Source: Synechococcus sp. RCC307 (lineage in GTDB: Bacteria; Cyanobacteriota; Cyanobacteriia; PCC-6307; Cyanobiaceae). From it: a stretch of DNA of 64,000 bases. Made by a program: the position numbers and the translations under genes. Positions within the stretch are counted from its first letter, which is position 1, and every line of letters begins with the position of its first letter. The notes under the pieces were generated by a model. It worked only from the letters and a program-made list of their open reading frames with translations, was not told where the DNA came from and ran no database searches. Shown here in pieces: positions 16,313 to 25,883 of this stretch. The stretch is from contig CT978603.1 of the NCBI GenBank assembly GCA_000063525.1, positions 491,105 through 555,104 of the forward strand, given 5' to 3'.

Positions 16313-17002
16313 TCAGCAGCGCAGCTTCACGGTGCGCGGCAGCTCTTCTAAAAGCTCCCCTTCTTCGCTGAGGCCTGGATAGGGGCGGCCCGTGTCGCGG
16401 CACCAGCGCGCCACCTGGGGATAGGCCCACTCAAACAGGGTTTGATCAAACAGCTCTGGGCTAAGGCCTTCGCCTTGGGTGGGGATCAGCCCCGCGGCCT
16501 GGCGCTGGCGCACCGCCTCAAACAGCAAGGTGGCCGCTGCCACGCTCACATTCAGCGATTGCACCATCCCGCTCATCGGGATGAACACCGGCTGATCCAC
16601 CGCATCGCCGGCTTCAGCGGTGAGGCCCCATTTCTCAGCCCCCAAGACAAAGGCCGAGGGCTTGGTGAAATCGCAGCTGCGGTAGTCGACCGCATTGACG
16701 CCCAGCATCGTTCCGTAGATGCGGAAGCCTTTGGCGCGCAGTTCAGCAAAGGCGTCTTTCACCGAATCGTGATCGCGGATCGGCACCCACTTCTGCGAGC
16801 CCTGGGCGGTGCTGTTGAAGGTGCGCGGCCGGCCCTTGAGGCTGACGGCATGGGCTTCAAACACCCCAGTGGCATCGCAAGTGCGCAGAATCGCGGAGAG
16901 GTTGTGGGGTTTCTCCACCGCCTCCATCAGCACGGTGAGATCGGCCATCCGGCGCTTCAGCACCGAGCGCAAACGTTCAAAGCGGCGAGGCAGCAGCGGC
17001 AA
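16313..17002 (-). CDS. trmH: tRNA (guanosine-18-2'-O)-methyltransferase TrmH
   Basis: The frame is open to 17293, but family similarity begins at PLLPRRFERLRSVLKRR. TTG 17002 gives MPLLPRRFER and about 229 residues; a second TTG lies six codons upstream. The SPOUT fold shows NLSAILRTCD, VLGAEKWGL and the knot motif MSGMVQSLNVSVAAA, which binds S-adenosylmethionine. It methylates G18 in the tRNA D-loop. Its start faces the next gene's start three bases away. Confidence 0.9.
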   Translation of the reverse strand: MPLLPRRFERLRSVLKRRMADLTVLMEAVEKPHNLSAILRTCDATGVFEAHAVSLKGRPRTFNSTAQGSQKWVPIRDHDSVKDAFAELRAKGFRIYGTMLGVNAVDYRSCDFTKPSAFVLGAEKWGLTAEAGDAVDQPVFIPMSGMVQSLNVSVAAATLLFEAVRQRQAAGLIPTQGEGLSPELFDQTLFEWAYPQVARWCRDTGRPYPGLSEEGELLEELPRTVKLRC

Positions 17003-17005
17003 CCG

Positions 17006-17356
17006 GTGGCGAGCCAACAATCCACCAGTTTTGACCAGCGGGTGTATGCCCTGGTGGCGCAGATTCCCCCAGGTCGGCTGGCCACCTATGGCCAAATCGC
17101 TGAATTGTTGGGCTGTTGGGGCTGCGCCCGCCAGGTGGGCTGGGCCCTGCGGCGGCTGCAGCTGCCCAGTGAGGTGCCCTGGCAGCGGGTGGTGAACGCC
17201 AGCGGGCGCATCAGCTTTTCGCTGGCCCGGGAAGGCAGCGATTGGATTCAGCGGCAGCTGTTGATCGAGGAAGGCATCCCCGTCAGTGAGCAAGGGGCGT
17301 TGCCCTTGCGGCGCTATCTGTGGACACCGGAGCTGCCCATTCGTATTGAGCCCTGA
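17006..17356 (+). CDS. Alkyltransferase-like protein (MGMT family without the acceptor Cys)
   Basis: 116 residues from GTG 17006. It carries the O6-alkylguanine transferase DNA-binding fold (FDQRVYALVAQIPPGRLATYG, then a helix with GWALRRL). The active site PCHR reads PWQR (about residues 61-64), so the alkyl-accepting Cys is Trp, as in Atl1/YbaZ-type ATL proteins. These bind O6-alkylguanine and flag it for nucleotide excision repair rather than repairing it directly. The stop lies within the start of rsmB. Confidence 0.85.
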   Translation: MASQQSTSFDQRVYALVAQIPPGRLATYGQIAELLGCWGCARQVGWALRRLQLPSEVPWQRVVNASGRISFSLAREGSDWIQRQLLIEEGIPVSEQGALPLRRYLWTPELPIRIEP

Positions 17357-18650
17357 TTCCGCTGTTGGTTTGCCGCCGCGCCTGGTGGCCTGGCGAGTGT
17401 TGGAGGCGGTGGGGGATGGGGCCTATGCCGATCTGGCCCTCGAGCGCGAGCTCAAGCGCAGCAAACTCAGCCCCCGCGATCGCGGTTTGGCCACCGAGCT
17501 GGCCTATGGCGCCATCCGCCAGCGCCGGCGCCTGGATGGTTGGCTTGATCTCCTTGGCAAGGTGCCAGCCGCCAAGCAGCCGCCGCGGCTGCGCTGGCTT
17601 CTGCATGTGGGCCTGCAGCAGATTTTGCTGATGGACCGGGTGCCTGCATCGGCGGCCGTGAGCACGGCGGTGGAGCTGGCCAAACGCGAACGGCTGCAGC
17701 GCTTGGCACCGGTGGTGAATGGGGTGCTGCGCGCGGCGGTGCGGGCCGTTGAGGCCGGCGAAAGCCTGCCTGTGCCCAGTGATCCCCAAAAACGCTTGGC
17801 CCTGGAGCACTCCCTGCCCGATTGGCTTGTCGCCGAGCTGTGGGGGCAGATCGGCCCTGAGCGCACCGAGGCGTTGGCAGCGGCGAGCAACCGCATCCCG
17901 CCGCTTGATCTGCGCTGCAACCGCCTGCGCAGCAGCCGTGAGGCCCTGCTTGAAAACCTTCCAGCTGTGGCCTTAGCGGAGCTGCCCGATGGGCTCACCC
18001 TCACCAGCCGCCCGGGACCGTTGCCGCAGCTGGCTGGTTTCAGCGAAGGCCAGTGGTGCGTGCAAGATCGCGCCGCCCAGCGCATTGCACCGCTGCTGGA
18101 TCCAAAGCCCGGTCAGCGGGTGCTGGATGCCTGCGCGGCCCCCGGCGGCAAGACCACCCACATCGCTGAGTTGATGGGCGATCAAGGCGAGGTGGTGGCG
18201 GTTGATGTGGCGCCAAGGCGGCTGCAGCAGGTGAGCGCCAATGCCGAGCGCTTGGGCTTGAGCTGCATCCGCACCGAAGCGGCTGACGCCACCGACCTCA
18301 CCGATTGGGAGGCCGAAAGCTTTGATCGGGTGCTGCTCGATGTGCCCTGCTCAGGGCTGGGCACCTTGGCGCGCCATGCCGATGCCCGCTGGAACCTCAA
18401 ACCCGATGGCATCGAGGAGTTGGTGGGCCTGCAGCACCAGTTGCTGGAGCAGGGCGCGCGGCTACTCAAACCCGATGGCCGCTTGGTCTACGCCACCTGC
18501 ACGGTGCACCCCGCAGAGAACACAGGCGTGGTGGAGGCCTTTGTGGAGGAAAACCCCGATTGGCAATTCAGTGAGCCGCCAATGCAGCTGTGGCCCGATC
18601 CGCAAGGCGGCGATGGCTTCTTTGCTGCGGTGCTCAGCCTCCGGCGGTGA
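17346..18650 (+). CDS. rsmB: 16S rRNA (cytosine-967-C5)-methyltransferase RsmB
   Basis: About 434 residues from TTG 17346, overlapping the previous stop by 11 bases; GTG 17286 is also in frame. An N-terminal NusB-like RNA-binding domain (about 1-135) precedes a Rossmann methyltransferase: AdoMet motif DACAAPGGKTTHIAEL, motif IV DVPCSGLG, and the catalytic Cys motif YATCTVHPAEN. It methylates C967 of 16S rRNA. Length and motifs match the family. It overlaps the convergent DUF4079 gene by 17 bases. Confidence 0.93.
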   Translation: MSPDSAVGLPPRLVAWRVLEAVGDGAYADLALERELKRSKLSPRDRGLATELAYGAIRQRRRLDGWLDLLGKVPAAKQPPRLRWLLHVGLQQILLMDRVPASAAVSTAVELAKRERLQRLAPVVNGVLRAAVRAVEAGESLPVPSDPQKRLALEHSLPDWLVAELWGQIGPERTEALAAASNRIPPLDLRCNRLRSSREALLENLPAVALAELPDGLTLTSRPGPLPQLAGFSEGQWCVQDRAAQRIAPLLDPKPGQRVLDACAAPGGKTTHIAELMGDQGEVVAVDVAPRRLQQVSANAERLGLSCIRTEAADATDLTDWEAESFDRVLLDVPCSGLGTLARHADARWNLKPDGIEELVGLQHQLLEQGARLLKPDGRLVYATCTVHPAENTGVVEAFVEENPDWQFSEPPMQLWPDPQGGDGFFAAVLSLRR

Positions 18651-19239
18651 ACTGAATCAGGTCGCGGCAGCCGGTGATGCCGACCACGGCAAACAGCACC
18701 GCCCCCAGCACCATGGCGCTGACATGCAGCCGCCGCAGTTGGGTGGTGGATGCAATGCCGCTGCGCGCTGCCAGGGAGAACAGCAGCAGGCCAATCAGCA
18801 ACACGCCCGACCAAAAGTGGGAGCTCCAAAAGGGCAGATCGCCAATGGGAAGCTGCGTTCCCAAGCCAATCAAGCCTCCCCAGCAGAGCAGCGTGAAGCT
18901 GGCTTTGAGCGGATCTGTGCTGACGCGCCATAGGGCCAGCAGGGCGGCCAAGGTGCCCAGCCCTGCGGCCCAGAGCACGGGATTGAGCCCTAGGCCATTG
19001 CGAATCGCGATCACCAGATACGACCACAGCGTGATCACCACGGCGCTACTCACCAGCCAGCGGCCGTGCTGCCAGTGCTCGGTGGGCACGGTGTCTGGGA
19101 GCGCCGGGTTGTAGTCGGTGCGCTTTTCCCGCGCCAGGATCCCCAGCCGGATCGTGGCACCAGCCACCGGGTACACAAACAAGATGGCCAGCACCGGGTG
19201 CAGCAGCCCCAGCCAGTCCAGGGCCGTTAGTTGACTCAC
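18634..19239 (-). CDS. DUF4079 membrane protein
   Basis: 201 residues with about five membrane helices (about 8-28, 61-82, 86-103, 115-130, 137-155, 170-190). The pattern matches DUF4079, a family of cyanobacterial and plant membrane proteins resembling cytochrome b561-like bundles; several His (HP at 14-15, HW at 55-56, HF at 141, H at 170) could bind haem. Function unproven. It starts within the stop of the penicillin-binding protein gene (four-base overlap). Confidence 0.8.
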   Translation of the reverse strand: MSQLTALDWLGLLHPVLAILFVYPVAGATIRLGILAREKRTDYNPALPDTVPTEHWQHGRWLVSSAVVITLWSYLVIAIRNGLGLNPVLWAAGLGTLAALLALWRVSTDPLKASFTLLCWGGLIGLGTQLPIGDLPFWSSHFWSGVLLIGLLLFSLAARSGIASTTQLRRLHVSAMVLGAVLFAVVGITGCRDLIQFTAGG

Positions 19240-21335
19240 TCGAAGGGATTCACTGTTGGTTCGATGATCTCAAGTCCTGGTGCTAGCTCCACGGTGGGAC
19301 CAGGGGTGAGCGGCATCGGCACCACATCAGGCGCTGGGCCCGGTGCCGGTGCGGGCGCAAAGCCGCTATCGATTGGCGGCGGGGCGTCGAGGCCTTCGAA
19401 ATTCTTGATCGCCGCAGGATCTGGCGGCAGGAAAGCGCCGGCGGGTGCCTTGAAGTTGCGAGTTAGCACCGGCTTGGGCGGGAACTGCTGCACCGGCATG
19501 TCCTTCACCACCGGGATCATGAACTGCCGCCAGGCCCAAGCGGCATCGCCACTGGAGCCTTTCTGCTCGCGGTTGTCGTCGTAGCCCAGCCACACGGCGG
19601 TGGTGAGCTGCGGAATTGAGCCGATGAACCAGAGATCGCGGCCGCCTTCTGAGGTGCCGGTTTTGCCGGCCACGGGGCGGTCTTCCAAGTTGGCGGCCAC
19701 ACCGGTGCCGCCGCTCACAACCCGCTGCAGCATCCAGCTCATCGCATCGGCGGTGTCGCTATCCACCGCGCGGGTGGACTTGGCCCCATTGCTCTGGCGG
19801 CTCCAGATCACCTGGCCATTGGAGCCGCTGATGCTCATGAATGGTGTGGGAGGCACGTAGACGCCGCGGTTGGTGATGGCGGCATAGGCACCAGCCATCT
19901 CCAGCACGGTTTGCTCATAGGCGCCAATCGCCAAGGGGTAGTAGCGCCCCAAGGGCCGGGTGATGCCAAGGGAGCGGGCGGTGCTGATCACCGCATCGAA
20001 GCCCACCTTGTCGAGCAGCTGCACCGCCACGGTGTTGAGCGAATTCTTGAGCGCATCAGCCAGGCTCACATTGCCGAAATACTTGTTGCCGAAGTTCTTC
20101 GGGCAGTAGCCACCCCAGCACTGGGCTTTGTCGACAAAGATGTCTTCTGGCTTGATGCCGGCTTTCACCGCAGCGGTGTAGTCGAACAGCTTGAAGGTGG
20201 AGCCCGGTGAGCGCAGGGCCTGGGTGGCGCGGTTGAACTGGCTCTTGTTGAAGTCGTTGCCGCCCACCATGGCGCGCACCAGGCCGGTGCCCGGCTCCAG
20301 CGCCACCAAGGCTCCCTGCTGGCCGCCCCAGGTGTTGTTGGCGATCACCGTTTTGGCTTGCTTTTGCCAGCCGGCATTGAGGCTGCTGCGGATGGTGAGG
20401 CCGCCCACCTCCAGTTGCTCAGGGCTCAGCACCCGCGGCAGCTCCTGGGCCACCCAGCTGGTGAAGTAGGGAGCGGTGCTGTTCCAGAACTTGGGCAGGG
20501 CTGGTTTGAGGTCCAGCGGTGCGGTTTTGGCCTCTTGCTCTTGGGCTGCTGTGATGAAGCCCGCCTCGAGCATTTTGCGCAGCACGGTGTTGCGCTGCTG
20601 GATGGCCAGATCGGGATTCACCAGCGGTGAATAGGCCGACGGGGCCGGCGGCAAACCGGCGATCAGGGCTGCTTGCGGCAGCGTTAGTTCATCAACCGTT
20701 TTGGAGTAGTAAATCCAGGCGGCATCGGCCACGCCGTAGGCACTGGAGCCCAGATAAACGTTGTTGAGGTACTGATTGAGGATTTGCTCTTTGCTGAGCT
20801 GGCGCTCGAGCTTCAAGGCCAGAGCCGCTTCTTTGGCCTTGCGAATCAGGGTTTGATCCTGGTTGAGAAACACCACCCGGGCGAGCTGCTGGGTGATGGT
20901 GCTGGCGCCCTGCTTGACCGAGCCGCTCTGCAGGTTGGTGACCACAGCCCGGCTGATGCCAACGACATCCACGCCGTTGTGTTGGTAGAAGCGCCGATCC
21001 TCCGCGGCGATGAAGGCCTCCTTCACCAGCTCTGGCATCTGGCCAACGGCCACCTTCTCCCTGGAGGCCGGCCCCAGCTTTTGCAACACCTCCCCATCGG
21101 CCGAAAGGATCGTCACCGTGCCGGGGCGGCTGAAGGCGCTGATGCCGCGCGCGTCAGGCAGCAGCCCATCGATTTGCTGCAGCAGCGCTGAGCTGCCAAA
21201 TGCAGCTGTGGTGCCAGCGGCCGCAGCCACCACGCCCGCCAAGATCAAGCGCCTCCGGCGCGGGATCTTCACAGGCCGCCGCGGAGCTGTCCCCTTGTCT
21301 TTGGGTTCGTTGTTCAGCTCAGGGGTGATGGCCAA
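19236..21335 (-). CDS. Class A penicillin-binding protein (PBP1A-type)
   Basis: 699 residues. One N-terminal anchor (about 28-50) follows a basic stretch. Glycosyltransferase family 51 domain: catalytic Glu in AAEDRRFYQHNGVD, then GASTITQQLAR. Transpeptidase domain: SPGSTFK (SxxK), SLN (SxN) and GKTGT (KTG). The C-terminal tail of about 70 residues is Pro-rich and low complexity. It polymerises and cross-links peptidoglycan in the periplasm. Confidence 0.95.
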   Translation of the reverse strand: MAITPELNNEPKDKGTAPRRPVKIPRRRRLILAGVVAAAAGTTAAFGSSALLQQIDGLLPDARGISAFSRPGTVTILSADGEVLQKLGPASREKVAVGQMPELVKEAFIAAEDRRFYQHNGVDVVGISRAVVTNLQSGSVKQGASTITQQLARVVFLNQDQTLIRKAKEAALALKLERQLSKEQILNQYLNNVYLGSSAYGVADAAWIYYSKTVDELTLPQAALIAGLPPAPSAYSPLVNPDLAIQQRNTVLRKMLEAGFITAAQEQEAKTAPLDLKPALPKFWNSTAPYFTSWVAQELPRVLSPEQLEVGGLTIRSSLNAGWQKQAKTVIANNTWGGQQGALVALEPGTGLVRAMVGGNDFNKSQFNRATQALRSPGSTFKLFDYTAAVKAGIKPEDIFVDKAQCWGGYCPKNFGNKYFGNVSLADALKNSLNTVAVQLLDKVGFDAVISTARSLGITRPLGRYYPLAIGAYEQTVLEMAGAYAAITNRGVYVPPTPFMSISGSNGQVIWSRQSNGAKSTRAVDSDTADAMSWMLQRVVSGGTGVAANLEDRPVAGKTGTSEGGRDLWFIGSIPQLTTAVWLGYDDNREQKGSSGDAAWAWRQFMIPVVKDMPVQQFPPKPVLTRNFKAPAGAFLPPDPAAIKNFEGLDAPPPIDSGFAPAPAPGPAPDVVPMPLTPGPTVELAPGLEIIEPTVNPFE

Positions 21336-21371
21336 TGGGCGTGTCCCAGAGAAAAACCGAGTTGAGAAAAC

Positions 21372-22325
21372 CTAGCCGGCACTGCTGAAGCCGCTGTGGC
21401 CCAGGGCCAGTGCGGTGACCAGCATGCCGATCACCAAAAACGGTTGGGCGCTGGCTTGGTACTTCACGTCAAAGGCCACCGGATCACGTAGCAGCCAGAT
21501 GTCTTGGAAGGTGATCTGGGGAATGATCAGCAGCGTCAGCAGCACAGCAGCAAAGTGCTGACCCAGCAGCACCAGGGCCACCACCATGGCGATCTGGAAG
21601 ACATCGATCATCCCGGCGCTGATCCAGCTGGCCCGCTCGATGCCAAACACCACCGGCAGTGATTGCAGACCCAGTTTCCGGTCGCCCTCCACGCTCTTGA
21701 AATCGTTGACCACGGCAATGCCGAGGCCCGCCAGGCTGTAGGCCAAGGTGAGCGCCACGATGCCCCAGCTGAGCTGGCCAAAGAGGGCCTGCCCGGCCCA
21801 CCAGGGCAGGGCGATGTAGCTGGCGCCCAGGGCGTAGTTGCCGAGCCAGCCGTTTTGCTTGAGCTTCAGCGGTGGGGCCGAATAAATGAAGCTCACAAAG
21901 GAGCCGCCCAAGGCCAGCAGCAGCAGCACTGGTGTGCTGTGACCAGCCCAGAGATCGAGGCCATAGGACACGGCGATGCCGGCGATCAGCAGCACCCAGA
22001 TCTGCACCTTCACCTGCCACAAGGGGATCGCCCCGGAGGGGATCGGCCGGTAGGGCTCATTGATCGCGTCGATCTCGCGGTCGTAGTAGTCGTTGATGGT
22101 TTGGGTGAAGCCCGCCAGAAGCGGGCCGCTCATCAACATGCAGGCCAATGACGCCAACACATCACTGGTTTGCCAGTGGAAGTTGCCGCTGGCGGCCGCG
22201 CCACACAGCACCCCCCAAATCAGGGGGATCCAGGTGACCGGTTTCATCAGCTGCAAGCGCAGCTTCCAAATGCTGGAGGTGCCGCTGGCACCTTTCATGC
22301 CAAGCAGCTGACGGGCGTCGCTCAC
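21372..22325 (-). CDS. chlG: Chlorophyll synthase ChlG
   Basis: 317 residues, UbiA-type prenyltransferase with about eight helices. Two Asp-rich sites bind the diphosphate: NDYYDREIDAINEPYRPIP (about 92-110) and NDFKSVEGDRKLGLQSLP. It attaches the phytyl/geranylgeranyl tail to chlorophyllide in the thylakoid membrane, the last step of chlorophyll a synthesis. The DUF2862 gene lies four bases upstream in the same direction, a pairing common in cyanobacteria. Confidence 0.96.
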   Translation of the reverse strand: MSDARQLLGMKGASGTSSIWKLRLQLMKPVTWIPLIWGVLCGAAASGNFHWQTSDVLASLACMLMSGPLLAGFTQTINDYYDREIDAINEPYRPIPSGAIPLWQVKVQIWVLLIAGIAVSYGLDLWAGHSTPVLLLLALGGSFVSFIYSAPPLKLKQNGWLGNYALGASYIALPWWAGQALFGQLSWGIVALTLAYSLAGLGIAVVNDFKSVEGDRKLGLQSLPVVFGIERASWISAGMIDVFQIAMVVALVLLGQHFAAVLLTLLIIPQITFQDIWLLRDPVAFDVKYQASAQPFLVIGMLVTALALGHSGFSSAG

Positions 22326-22329
22326 AAGC

Positions 22330-22542
22330 TCAAGCTGGGGCGATTTCGTCTTGGAAGAACCAGGTTTCCGGGCCCCCTTCCAGCTTCACCTTGACGCCAA
22401 CGCCACTGCCGTCGGTCATCTTGAAGCCGGTCACGGTGCCTTCGGAATTGCCGAGCAGCAGCTTCACCAGATCTGCCGGGATGCGATCACGCACGCGGGT
22501 GATTTTCACCTTGGATCCCACGTTGATGGCAGGCTGGGACAT
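22330..22542 (-). CDS. DUF2862 small protein upstream of chlG
   Basis: 70 residues: a small beta-barrel-like domain ([19 protein letters not shown], then [11 protein letters not shown] and FFQDEIA). It matches DUF2862, found in cyanobacteria often beside chlG; function unknown. The four-base gap to chlG suggests one transcript. Confidence 0.85.
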   Translation of the reverse strand: MSQPAINVGSKVKITRVRDRIPADLVKLLLGNSEGTVTGFKMTDGSGVGVKVKLEGGPETWFFQDEIAPA

Positions 22543-22613
22543 CGACGGTGCTGACTGGGTTTCGCGGCAACCTTACCAGCGCCATCTCGTTCCTTTGTGC
22601 TGCTGGTGCTGCT

Positions 22614-23384
22614 GTGGTTGCTAAACGGATCATTCCCTGCCTCGACATGGCTGCCGGCCGCGTGGTGAAGGGGGTGAATTTCGTGGGCCTGCGCGATGCC
22701 GGCGATCCCGTGGAGCTGGCCTGCCGCTACGACGCTGCGGGCGCCGATGAATTGGTGTTTCTCGATATCGCCGCCACCCATCAAGGCCGCGAAACCCTGG
22801 TGGAGCTGGTGGAGCGCACCGCCTCGCAGCTGTTCATTCCGTTCACCGTTGGTGGTGGAATTCGCTCGCTTGAGGGCATCACGGCGCTGTTGCGGGCTGG
22901 TGCCGACAAGGTCAGCCTGAATTCCTCAGCGGTGAAGGATCCCGAGCTGATCCGCGCCGGGGCCCGCCAGTTCGGAGCCCAGTGCATCGTGGTGGCGATC
23001 GATGCTCGCCGCGGCGCCGGTGGTGGCTGGGATGTCTATGTCAAAGGAGGCCGCGAGAACACCGGCCTCGATGCCATCGCTTGGGCCCAGCAAGTGGTGG
23101 AGTGCGGCGCGGGGGAATTGCTGCTCACGTCCATGGACGGTGATGGCACCCAAAAGGGTTACGACCTTGAGCTCACCGCAGCCATTGCCGATGCGGTGAG
23201 CGTGCCAGTGATTGCCTCTGGTGGGGCGGGCTCTCTGGATCACATCGCTGAGGTGCTGGAGTCCACCGGGGCCGCCGCTGCACTGCTGGCGTCGCTCCTG
23301 CATGACGGCGTGCTCACGGTGGAGCAGATCAAGGCTGATTTGCAGCGCCGCGGTGTGCCTGTGCGGCCGCTGGTGGACGCTTGA
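22614..23384 (+). CDS. hisF: Imidazole glycerol phosphate synthase, cyclase subunit HisF
   Basis: 256 residues from GTG 22614 ([13 protein letters not shown]); the frame is open from 22548. A TIM barrel with both catalytic Asp: IPCLDM at the N-terminus and VVAIDARRG at mid-length, and phosphate loops FTVGGGIRS and [10 protein letters not shown]. With HisH it converts PRFAR to imidazole glycerol phosphate and AICAR in histidine synthesis. Confidence 0.97.
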   Translation: MVAKRIIPCLDMAAGRVVKGVNFVGLRDAGDPVELACRYDAAGADELVFLDIAATHQGRETLVELVERTASQLFIPFTVGGGIRSLEGITALLRAGADKVSLNSSAVKDPELIRAGARQFGAQCIVVAIDARRGAGGGWDVYVKGGRENTGLDAIAWAQQVVECGAGELLLTSMDGDGTQKGYDLELTAAIADAVSVPVIASGGAGSLDHIAEVLESTGAAAALLASLLHDGVLTVEQIKADLQRRGVPVRPLVDA

Positions 23385-23417
23385 GTTCGTTAAGTTGTCT
23401 GTGACATTTCTTACTAA

Positions 23418-23657
23418 ATGGGGTTCAACGGATTGGATCTGTTACCCGGATTGATTGGTTTATTGCTCGTGGCCGTGGTGATCACCTTGGTGGCCTGGGC
23501 CTTGAATCTGATGCAATCAGCCAGTGACAGCAATGAGTTTTCGTTGATGCTGGCCGGCTGTTTGGTGTGTTCGGCTGCCGTGGGGCTCTCTACCGTGATG
23601 GTGATCAGCCTGACGGGTCCCAACGCGCCGTTGGTTCATATCTTTCATGCCGGCTGA
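23418..23657 (+). CDS. Small membrane protein upstream of menG
   Basis: 79 residues with two hydrophobic helices (about 8-32 and 43-66) joined by an acidic/Ser loop (SASDSNEFS). No family recognised. Its last 11 bases overlap menG, so the two are probably co-translated. Confidence 0.65.
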   Translation: MGFNGLDLLPGLIGLLLVAVVITLVAWALNLMQSASDSNEFSLMLAGCLVCSAAVGLSTVMVISLTGPNAPLVHIFHAG

Positions 23658-24339
23658 AGCCCAGGCAGTACGCCAGCTCTTTGATGAGGTGGCTCCCCAC
23701 TACGACCGCCTCAACGACCTGTTGAGCCTCGGCCTGCACAGGCTGTGGAAGCGCGAAATGGTGCAGCGCTTGGCTCCCGTTGCCGGCGAGCAGTGGCTCG
23801 ATCTCTGCTGCGGCACTGGCGACTTGGCCCTCGTGCTGGCCGAGCGTTTGCGCCGCGGGGGGGCTGTGTTGGCTGTGGATGCAGCAGCGGCTCCATTGCT
23901 GCAGGCCCGCCGCCGCCACAAGCGTTGCCCTTGGCTGCCGGTGGAGTGGCTCCAGGCTGATGCCCTGGCGGTGCCTCGGGCGGCTGCAAGTTTTGACGGG
24001 GCGGTGATGGCCTATGGCCTGCGCAACCTCCCGGATCCAGCGGCGGGTTTGCGGGAACTCAGGCGCTTGTTGCAACGCGATGGCCGCGCGGCGGTCTTGG
24101 ATTTCAATCGCGGCGGCGGGGCAGCCTCAGCGCTGCAGACCCAGGCCTTACGCCGGGTGGTGGTGCCGGTGGCGAGCCAGCTGGGGCTCAAGGAGCAATA
24201 CGCCTATTTGGAGACGAGCATTGCTGAGTTCCCCACCGGCTTTGAGCAAGAGCAGATGGCCCTCTCAGCAGGCTTTAGCTGGGCGCAGCATCGCCCGATT
24301 GCCGGGGGCTTGATGGGCTTGTTGGAACTGCGCTGCTGA
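23647..24339 (+). CDS. menG: Demethylphylloquinone C-methyltransferase (UbiE/MenG family)
   Basis: 230 residues. AdoMet-dependent methyltransferase: FDEVAPHYDRLNDLLSLG is the family N-terminal signature, DLCCGTGDLAL motif I, and AYGLRN the UbiE/MenG motif. In cyanobacteria this enzyme methylates demethylphylloquinone to the phylloquinone used in photosystem I. It ends four bases from the convergent porin gene. Confidence 0.93.
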   Translation: MPAEAQAVRQLFDEVAPHYDRLNDLLSLGLHRLWKREMVQRLAPVAGEQWLDLCCGTGDLALVLAERLRRGGAVLAVDAAAAPLLQARRRHKRCPWLPVEWLQADALAVPRAAASFDGAVMAYGLRNLPDPAAGLRELRRLLQRDGRAAVLDFNRGGGAASALQTQALRRVVVPVASQLGLKEQYAYLETSIAEFPTGFEQEQMALSAGFSWAQHRPIAGGLMGLLELRC

Positions 24340-24342
24340 GCT

Positions 24343-25734
24343 CTACCAGTTGAAGCTCACTTGCAGGCCCGGCACGACCAATGTCTCGTTGTCGCCGGTG
24401 CCCTCGGGATTGACGATCACTTGAACGCCGGGTTGCAGCGCCAGCTCTTGGCTGAGTTGCAGGATGTAGCCCAGCTCGATCATCCCTTCGTAGGTCATGC
24501 GTTGGCCTGAAGCCCTGCCGAGAGAGGGGGAAAAGCTGCTGCGCGTTAAGCCCAGAACCACGGAGTCAAAAGGCCGCTGCCGAATCACCCCCTGAGTGAT
24601 CCAGCCTCCTTCTAGGAACAGGGGCACTGGGTTGATGGCGGGCTCGGTGCCGATGACGGCACTGCCCCAGAGGCGGCTGCCATGGCCTAGGGCAAAGGGC
24701 ACAGGCAGGGTGGCACTGGCAAAGATGCTGTTGGCGCGGTTCTCCCAACGGCTGGGGTTGTTGATTTGCGGGAAACGCCAACTCCCTGAAACGGCGCCGA
24801 GTTGCAGCACGGGATCGGGCAGCTTGTTTTCGAGCCGCATCGGCCGCTTGCAGCCCTGGTGGTGGCGCACCACCACATCGGGATGCTCCTGGCTCATGCA
24901 GATCAGCAGAGGTTCGCCGCTGGTCTCGCTCAGGGCCCAATCCAGCCGCAGCGCCTGCACAAGGCCGTCATCGCGATCCAGGTTGAAGCGCCAGCCTTTC
25001 CAGCGGCCGGCTGGAAAGCCAGTGCGTTGATTGCTGAGCTGATAGCCGCCGTAGTTCACCGTGAGCCGATCGTTGGCTCGCCATTGCAGGCTGGCTCCCA
25101 GTGAGCTGAACGGAACCGTTGGGTAGCCCGGCAGGCTGAGGTTCAGCGTGGAGTTGATCGTCGAGTTGACGTAGGCGTTGTAAACCGGCGATTCCACCAG
25201 TGGATCGAGGCTGAGGTTGTTGCCAAATTTCAGGCTCAAGTTTTCGCTGTCGCGCTGCAGCCAAAGGCCCTGCAGCCAAAACCCTTGCTGCAGTCCTTCG
25301 GTGTCTTCTAGGGCTTGGAGGGGGAAGGCCGCACCAATGTCCTCGCTGAAGTACGGGGGGACACCGATGTAGGTCGCCAGGCTGCTGCGAAAGCTCCAGC
25401 GGTCGAATTCATCTTTGTCGCTGTCCTCTTTACTGAGGCCGCTGCCCAGGCTCCAATCAATGGCCTGCATGTCGATCGAACGGAAGGTTCGTTGCTTGGA
25501 GCCGGTGATGTTGCCCATCGGCTGGTTCACCAAGCTCAGGCTCATGGCCATCCAGTCCGGCAGGCCGAGCATCTCGCCAAAGGTGGCCGCCTCGAGGAGA
25601 CCTCGTGGGGTCTCCATCACCTTGGGCTGTTTCGCTGGTTTGGGTTGATCAGCTGGTTCAGCACCCACCGGTGCCGGGAGCCACGACAGCGATAGGGCCA
25701 GCAGTGCCAGAGAGAAACGACTGCTCAGCGCCAT
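24343..25734 (-). CDS. OprB-type carbohydrate-selective porin
   Basis: About 463 residues from ATG 25734 (MALSSRFSLALLALSLSWL); the frame is open to 25839. A signal peptide to about residue 24, then alternating strands through the protein and a C-terminal strand ending FNW, the outer-membrane barrel signal. Sections such as RFNLDRDDG, GGYQLSNQ and ELGYILQLSQELALQPGVQV resemble OprB barrels. The usual cyanobacterial SLH domain before the barrel is not evident; instead there is a helical region (ATFGEMLGLPDWMAMSLS). Solute unknown. Confidence 0.82.
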   Translation of the reverse strand: MALSSRFSLALLALSLSWLPAPVGAEPADQPKPAKQPKVMETPRGLLEAATFGEMLGLPDWMAMSLSLVNQPMGNITGSKQRTFRSIDMQAIDWSLGSGLSKEDSDKDEFDRWSFRSSLATYIGVPPYFSEDIGAAFPLQALEDTEGLQQGFWLQGLWLQRDSENLSLKFGNNLSLDPLVESPVYNAYVNSTINSTLNLSLPGYPTVPFSSLGASLQWRANDRLTVNYGGYQLSNQRTGFPAGRWKGWRFNLDRDDGLVQALRLDWALSETSGEPLLICMSQEHPDVVVRHHQGCKRPMRLENKLPDPVLQLGAVSGSWRFPQINNPSRWENRANSIFASATLPVPFALGHGSRLWGSAVIGTEPAINPVPLFLEGGWITQGVIRQRPFDSVVLGLTRSSFSPSLGRASGQRMTYEGMIELGYILQLSQELALQPGVQVIVNPEGTGDNETLVVPGLQVSFNW

Positions 25735-25883
25735 CGGTTCAGCCTCCCCAAGCGATTCAGAAATTAGGGGCGGCCTGATGCCAGCGATGGCGAAATGCGA
25801 AAGCTTGTTGAGCGTCCACTGGGCAGCCAGAACAGCCATGGCCAGAGGCTGTGATTAGACCGTGGTGACTGGCTCCGGCGCTC

